Source of the DNA: JAHJQQ01 sp964458835
GTDB lineage: Bacteria > Pseudomonadota > Gammaproteobacteria > Thiohalobacterales > Thiohalobacteraceae
Direction: 5' to 3'
Assembly: GCA_964458835.1 (NCBI GenBank)
Contig: CAYWKV010000017.1
Location: forward strand, 1-27,381
Length of the DNA: 27,381 nucleotides
A program made the position numbers and the translations under genes. Each line of letters starts with the position of its first letter. Position 1 is the first letter of the stretch. This document shows positions 22,883 through 27,381 of the stretch, in pieces. The notes under the pieces were generated by a model. It was not told the origin of the DNA. It made no database searches and was given only the letters and a program-made list of their open reading frames with translations.

Positions 22883-23093
22883 GGTGCGCCTTCGACGGTC
22901 AGTGTCTGATGTAGGCAGGCTAGCGGCGGCGGGGCGCCAGGGTTGAATGCCCCCGGCCCCTTGGCGTCAGAATTGCGTCACGCCTCACAAATACGGCAAA
23001 AACCCTGTGTTACACGTTCCGTACGGGTAAAGATCCGGGGTCGCCTTCCGCCAAGATCGCTACCCCGCTCACGTCGTTGTCGAGGCGCATTCC

Positions 23094-25325
23094 ATGACCG
23101 TCATCCGCATGAATGAATTCGAGCTGGCGCACAAAGGCATGAGCAGCCAGGAGGCCGTCGGCCTGCTGCGTGAATGCCGCGAGACCACCATCCGCCGCCT
23201 GAGCGCCGCCCTGGTGCGCATGATGGCCAAGGTCGACGACACCCTGTTCGAATGGTCCGAGAAGGCGGAGAACCGTACCGACAGCAGCTTCTATTTCGAT
23301 GCCATGCGCGAGGTGCGGATGAAGCGCGCCAGCATCGAGATCGGCTTCAAGGCGCAGCTCGTGGAGGGATTCAACCGCGAACTCCGCAAGGAAAACGATG
23401 CGTCCGCCGGGGTGTTCCTCGCCGAGCAGATGAGCCTCGTCGACGAGGCCGGCCTGGAGGAATCGCTGGCCGTGAAGAACATGGTCAGCAAGGTCGAGGT
23501 GGACTGCAAGCAGGGCCTGCACCACCTCAATCGCCGCATGGGGCTGCTGCTGAACGACCCCGATCTGGCGCGTGCCAAGAACCCCATCGGCCCCGACGTC
23601 ATCTGCAACGCCTTCCTGGAGGCGGTCGGCGAGGTCGGCTCGGGCGTCAAGGTAAAGCTCATCATCCTGAAGCTCTTCGATCGTCATGTCCTCAGCGAGG
23701 AGATCGAGGACATCTATGCCGAGATCAACCGCTTCCTGATCGAGAAGGGCGTCCTTCCCGAGCTGCGCCACGAAATCAAACGTACCCCGGGTGCCAAATC
23801 CCGCCAGGGGCAGGCCGCCGCCGACGAGACCGAGGCAAACGACGAGGATCTGTACGCGACGCTGCAGAAACTCATGCTGCGCGGTGTCCCGGGTGGCACC
23901 GTGATGAGCGCCGCGGTGATGGGCAGCCTGGTGGGGGCGCTGACCGATCTGCAGCAGGGCCGGTTGAGTCGGGTCGAAGGCGCTGTCGGCGCGATCGATC
24001 CCACGGCGCTGGTATCCGGCACGGTGAACGTCATTCGCGAGATCAAGGAAACGGCGCTCGCCGACAAGCTGGGTGAAGTCGAGGGCATGGTGATCGACGT
24101 GATCGCCATGCTGTTCGACTACATCTTCGACGACCCCAATATCCCCGCGAGCGTCAAGGCGCTGCTCGGGCGCCTGCAGATCCCCATGCTCAAGGTCGGC
24201 ATGCTGGACCGCGAATTCTTCTCGAAGCGTGCCCATCCGGCACGGCGCCTGCTGAACGCGCTGGCTCATGCGGCGGTGGGCTGGAATGAGGACAGTGATG
24301 ACCGGCGCCTCTACGACAAGATGGAATCCATCGTGCGGCGGGTGCTGGAGAATTTCGGCCGCGATGTCGGGCTGTTCGAGACGCTGCTGAAGGAATTCCA
24401 GGACTACCTGGCCGTGGAGGAACAGAAGGCGGAGCATCAGCAGGCGCATTCGGCCAAGCTGATCCAGGGTGCGGAGCGGCTGCGGCTCGCCAAGCAGCGC
24501 GTACGCCTGGAGGTCGAGCGGCGCAACCGGGCGTCACTGCCGAAGTTCGTCCGGCAGTTCCTGGCCACGTACTGGCAGAGTCTGCTGCTGGTGACCTTCG
24601 TGAAGGAGGGTGAGGACAGCATCGCCTGGAAGCGCAGCCTCACGGCCATGGACAACCTCGCCTGGAGCCTGCAGCCCAAGGCCACCATCGAGGAGCGCGA
24701 TCGCCTGGTCAAGCTGCTCCCCAGCCTGCTGCGGGTGCTGCGGGAGGGCATGAAGCTCATCTCCATGCGGGAGGACGATTTCCAGTCCTTCCTGGAACAG
24801 CTCGCGCCGTACCACGCCGGCGTCGTCAATGCGGTGCCGCGCGGTGCCGACGCTGCGAACGATGCGCCTCCCGTGCCGGCGTCCGTCGACGATCCGCTGG
24901 CCGAACTGGGTGCCGAGCCGGTGGTCGAGGACATGCGCGTCACCACGGCGGCCATTCATACACTGGTCCAGTCGGGGGATCTGGCGGTCGAGGACATCGC
25001 CCTGATGGATGACGACGTCCCGGAAGAAACCGTGGACGATGAATTCGTCGCTCAGGCGCGGGACCTGAAGCTGGGCAGCTGGGTCGAGTTCCTGCAGGAC
25101 GACGGCACCACACTGCGTGCCAAGCTGACCTGGGTCAGCCCGGTCACGGGCATCTATCTCTTCACCAATCGCCAGGGGCTGAAGGCCTGCGACAAGACGC
25201 TGCAGGGTCTGGCCGCCGAACTGCGTCGCGGCAGCGCGCGCCTGCTGGACGATGCGCCGCTGTTCGAACGGGCGGTGAGTTCGGTGATCGAGGGGCTGCG
25301 CCAGGCGGGCGGAGCGGCCGGCTAG
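23094..25325 (+). CDS. DUF1631 family protein
   Basis: A 743-residue cytoplasmic protein recognised as DUF1631, a large, mostly helical gammaproteobacterial family of unknown function. Characteristic stretches are MSLVDEAGLEESLAVKNMVS, NPIGPDVICNAFLEAV, HPARRLLNALAHAAVGW and FVRQFLATYWQSLLLVTFVK. A linker rich in Pro, Ala and Glu (about 585-640) precedes a C-terminal beta domain resembling PilZ (LKLGSWVEFLQDDGTTLRAK, WVSPVTGIYLFTNRQGLKA). It lacks the RxxxR motif needed for cyclic-di-GMP binding. The start at 23094 is chosen for GAGG upstream, and MNEFELAHKG five codons later is an alternative. An imperfect palindrome (TTACACG-N7-CGGGTAA, 23010-23030) lies 64 bases before the start. Confidence 0.88.
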   Translation: MTVIRMNEFELAHKGMSSQEAVGLLRECRETTIRRLSAALVRMMAKVDDTLFEWSEKAENRTDSSFYFDAMREVRMKRASIEIGFKAQLVEGFNRELRKENDASAGVFLAEQMSLVDEAGLEESLAVKNMVSKVEVDCKQGLHHLNRRMGLLLNDPDLARAKNPIGPDVICNAFLEAVGEVGSGVKVKLIILKLFDRHVLSEEIEDIYAEINRFLIEKGVLPELRHEIKRTPGAKSRQGQAAADETEANDEDLYATLQKLMLRGVPGGTVMSAAVMGSLVGALTDLQQGRLSRVEGAVGAIDPTALVSGTVNVIREIKETALADKLGEVEGMVIDVIAMLFDYIFDDPNIPASVKALLGRLQIPMLKVGMLDREFFSKRAHPARRLLNALAHAAVGWNEDSDDRRLYDKMESIVRRVLENFGRDVGLFETLLKEFQDYLAVEEQKAEHQQAHSAKLIQGAERLRLAKQRVRLEVERRNRASLPKFVRQFLATYWQSLLLVTFVKEGEDSIAWKRSLTAMDNLAWSLQPKATIEERDRLVKLLPSLLRVLREGMKLISMREDDFQSFLEQLAPYHAGVVNAVPRGADAANDAPPVPASVDDPLAELGAEPVVEDMRVTTAAIHTLVQSGDLAVEDIALMDDDVPEETVDDEFVAQARDLKLGSWVEFLQDDGTTLRAKLTWVSPVTGIYLFTNRQGLKACDKTLQGLAAELRRGSARLLDDAPLFERAVSSVIEGLRQAGGAAG

Positions 25326-25354
25326 GGAGATTGGATGCCCGGCTCTTACCGCCT

Positions 25355-25530
25355 TTTCAACCCCAAAACCGTATTTGCCACGGAAGCACACGGAAGACAC
25401 CGCAGTGAAGCGGCGTCGTGAAGTCCTGTCTCAACATTCGGCAGGTGAGACGGGCGGTGGTGCGAGGCCTATGACCTTGCCCGTGTTTTTCCGTGTGCTT
25501 CCGTGGCGCGTACGGTTTCGGGGGTTCAAT
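25355..25530. repeat. Composite palindromic element D
   Basis: Core arms 25377-25395 (GCCACGGAAGCACACGGAA) and 25489-25507 are perfect 19-bp complements around a 93-base spacer. Similarity continues outward (TACGGTTT-x-GGGG-TTGAA on the right against its complement in 25355-25376), giving arms of about 40 bases. The right arm overlaps the stop codon of the minus-strand gene at 25526. It lies between convergent genes. No open frame of its own is convincing. Confidence 0.85.
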
Positions 25531-26230
25531 TCACGGGCAGGCGTGCGCGCAGGGCGTCGCGGTCGTACCACCAGTCGCCGTCCGCCATCACCTCCAGCAT
25601 CTTGCCGAGCCGGGGCAGCAGCTGGTCGGTGTCATTGAGCTGCAGCACGCCGATCCAGGTGTTGATCATCTCCTCGCCTTCGATGCCGCGGTGCCGCTTG
25701 GCGACGCGGGCCAGCACCTGGCTGGTGAGAAAGGTGAGGCTGTCATGGTCCTTGCCCTCGGTACGCAGATCGGCGATGTAGTGGGCCGCCACGGCGGCTA
25801 CTGCGCCGCCATCGGATTTGTCCGGGGTCTCGTCGACGATGTGGTGCAGGAGCGTCACGCTGGTCTGTGGCCTGATGGGGTAGGTCACGGCCAGCCACAC
25901 GCCGTTGGCCAGCGCCGCGATGCTGCCGTCCAGCTCGGTCCGGAAGAGGATATCGCAGGCCTCCGCAGCCTCCTGCCACAGCTCGGTCGCCAGACAGCGG
26001 TCGAAGGCGGCGCGGGCCTGATCCCAGGCCTCCTGCTTCCGGTTCAGCCCGAGCAGCGTCTCGGCGACGTCGAGTTCGACACGGATGCGCTCGACCGGGG
26101 CCGCCCCTGCCGGCAGTACCGCCAGATGCTGGTGATGCTCCTTCAGCAGCTGCTCCAGCTCGGCCCGCGATGGACCGTCGTCCAGGGCCAGGTTGGGGTT
26201 GTCCAGCAGGGTCTTGATCTGATCGTTCAT
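25526..26230 (-). CDS. Conserved hypothetical protein
   Basis: A 234-residue soluble, mostly helical protein that I do not recognise. Features are an N-terminal MNDQIKTLLDNPNLALDDGP, helical pairs resembling TPR-like repeats (RIRVELDVAETLLGLNRKQEA, AFDRCLATELWQEAAEACDI), and a C-terminal half with YIADLRTEGKDHDSLTFLTS and the end DGDWWYDRDALRARLPVN. There is no signal peptide, membrane helix or catalytic motif. The ATG at 26230 is used, with a weak GCGGAT upstream. A TTG at 26254 is less likely. Its stop lies inside the right arm of element D. It is divergent from the second HDOD gene, 191 bases away, and a role linked to that protein is only a guess. Confidence 0.75.
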   Translation of the reverse strand: MNDQIKTLLDNPNLALDDGPSRAELEQLLKEHHQHLAVLPAGAAPVERIRVELDVAETLLGLNRKQEAWDQARAAFDRCLATELWQEAAEACDILFRTELDGSIAALANGVWLAVTYPIRPQTSVTLLHHIVDETPDKSDGGAVAAVAAHYIADLRTEGKDHDSLTFLTSQVLARVAKRHRGIEGEEMINTWIGVLQLNDTDQLLPRLGKMLEVMADGDWWYDRDALRARLPVN

Positions 26231-26421
26231 TGGGGTATCCGCCGTCCGTCGCAAAGCCGCGGCCGGGCGGCCGCTGGAATGGGTTTTTTACCGGACGTGC
26301 GCCGGCATGGCAACCGGTGAGAATGCGAGGAAAGCGGTCAAGTCCGCGCGCCGGCGGCCGATTCTTGACCTTTGCCGGCCCACCCGATGAACCCCTTTGC
26401 CCCGCACCCCGGATCCCAGTC

Positions 26422-27297
26422 ATGACTCAGCAGTCCAGCCCAGCGACGGACGCGGACGCGGATCTCGCCCTGCTGCAGCGCATCATCGGGGATGCCAAAT
26501 CGGGCCGGCTGCGGCTCCCGAGCCTGCCCGACGTCACCGCCAAGGTCCGCGCGGCAGTCAATGACCCGCGCCGCTCCGCGGCCGACATCGCCCGGGTGGT
26601 GCAGTTCGACCCGGCGCTGGCGGCGCGCCTGGTGCAGATCGCCAACAGCCCCCTGTATCGCGGGGCACGCAAGTTCGACAACTGCCACAGCGCCATCACC
26701 CGGCTGGGCCTGGCGGCCACCCGCAACCTCATCGTCGGCCTGACCCTCGGTCACCTGTTCCAGGCGCGCACCACGGCCGTCCGGGAACGCCTGCAGCAGA
26801 CCTGGCGGCACAGCTGCCGGGTGGCGGCCATCAGCAGTGTGCTGGCGCGCCTCACCCCCGGCGCGGATCCGGACCGCGCCCTGCTGGCGGGGCTGGTGCA
26901 CGATATCGGTGTGCTGCCGCTGCTGCAGTACGTCGAGTCCATGTCCGTGCCCGATGCAGCCGGGCGCCTCGATACGCTGATCGCGCGCCTGGCCGCACCG
27001 CTGGGAACCTTCGTGCTGAAGACCTGGCAGTTCGATTCCGACCTGGCCGCGGTGCCGGGGCAGGTGGAAGACTGGGGGCGCGACAGCGGGCCGCGGGTGG
27101 ATTACGGCGATATCGTGCAGGTCGCCCATGTCCATAGCCGGTTCGGCCTCCAGGACAGTCGCACGAGCCCGCCGTTGCCCGAGCTGAAATCGTTCCGGAA
27201 GTTCAACATCAGCCGGCTGGGCCCGGGCGGCAGCCTGGAACTGCTCGAACAGTCGCAGCAGGAGATCAACGCGGTGCTGCGCATCCTGCAGGGCTAG
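26422..27297 (+). CDS. HDOD-domain signalling protein (second)
   Basis: A 291-residue cytoplasmic protein with an HDOD domain over about 20-230: LRLPSLPDVTAKVRAAVNDP, VVQFDPALAARLVQIANSPL, YRGARKFDNCHSAITRLGLA and LLAGLVHDIGVLPLLQYVES. It is only distantly similar to the HDOD protein at 21983-22882. Such proteins act in signalling, often together with cyclic-di-GMP components. The C-terminal 60 residues (ELKSFRKFNISRLGPGGSLE) are an extra short region. The ATG at 26422 starts a Ser/Thr-rich leader before the domain, with a weak GGAT site. It is followed after 34 bases by the left arm of another CGTGG element. Confidence 0.9.
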   Translation: MTQQSSPATDADADLALLQRIIGDAKSGRLRLPSLPDVTAKVRAAVNDPRRSAADIARVVQFDPALAARLVQIANSPLYRGARKFDNCHSAITRLGLAATRNLIVGLTLGHLFQARTTAVRERLQQTWRHSCRVAAISSVLARLTPGADPDRALLAGLVHDIGVLPLLQYVESMSVPDAAGRLDTLIARLAAPLGTFVLKTWQFDSDLAAVPGQVEDWGRDSGPRVDYGDIVQVAHVHSRFGLQDSRTSPPLPELKSFRKFNISRLGPGGSLELLEQSQQEINAVLRILQG

Positions 27298-27331
27298 CGT
27301 GGCGCCGGGCCGAGGCGGACAAGCCAGTTTT

Positions 27332-27381
27332 AGCCACGAAATCCACGAAACCCAAAATCAGCCACGGAAAACACGGAAAGC
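27332..27381. repeat. Left arm of composite repeat element E (runs off the window)
   Basis: AGCCACGAAATCCACGAAA followed by GCCACGGAAAACACGGAAAG, the two modules seen in element C, in the left-arm order. The matching right arm should lie beyond the window. Confidence 0.8.

Noticed and set aside
23010..23030. Imperfect palindrome TTACACG-N7-CGGGTAA before the DUF1631 gene as an operator.
   Set aside because: Only 6 of 7 positions match and no second copy was seen, so it is noted with the gene but not listed as a site.

Overview
The window is GC-rich, tightly packed bacterial DNA with 20 supportable protein genes, no RNA gene that I can see, and two assembly gaps (10 N at 1493-1502 and 100 N at 18843-18942). 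The protein families and the repeat style fit a sulfur-oxidising gammaproteobacterium of the Thioalkalivibrio/Thiohalobacter kind. The strongest pointer is a Tat-exported copper enzyme at 16259-17725 that resembles thiocyanate dehydrogenase. Taxonomy is inferred from families only.

Layout. 1-3213: a calcineurin-like phosphoesterase, a small conserved gene, a glycine-zipper envelope protein and a hypothetical gene, separated by composite palindromic repeats. 3214-4284: a MetA-type homoserine acyltransferase. 4439-18842: the core locus, which is a porin (minus strand), a divergent operon of two RND adaptors plus one heavy-metal-type RND pump, a MASE3-like sensor kinase translationally coupled to an NtrC-type regulator, then an operon of a cysteine-free thioredoxin-like protein, the putative thiocyanate dehydrogenase, a His-tailed periplasmic protein and a secreted pentapeptide-repeat protein that runs into the 100-N gap. 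18951-27297 lies beyond that gap, so its adjacency to the core is not proven. It holds a P-loop protein, a DUF155/RMD1-type membrane protein, a YcgR-like PilZ protein, two HDOD proteins, a DUF1631 protein and two hypotheticals.

Main observation. Three sigma-54-type (-24/-12) promoters are correctly placed in front of the porin, the RND operon and the thiocyanate dehydrogenase operon. Related 17-bp inverted repeats (GTTYC-N5-GGAACG) lie 70-85 bp upstream of them, and one is centred almost exactly between the divergent porin and RND promoters. The only sigma-54 activator in the window is the NtrC-type regulator encoded between the two target operons, and its kinase-regulator pair has a sigma-70-type promoter. 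I infer one dedicated regulon joining outer-membrane entry, metal or toxic-compound efflux, and copper-dependent thiocyanate oxidation.

Second observation. A family of nested, paired inverted repeats built from CCACGGAA and CCACGAAA units occupies five intergenic sites, including both ends of the window, and often touches stop codons.
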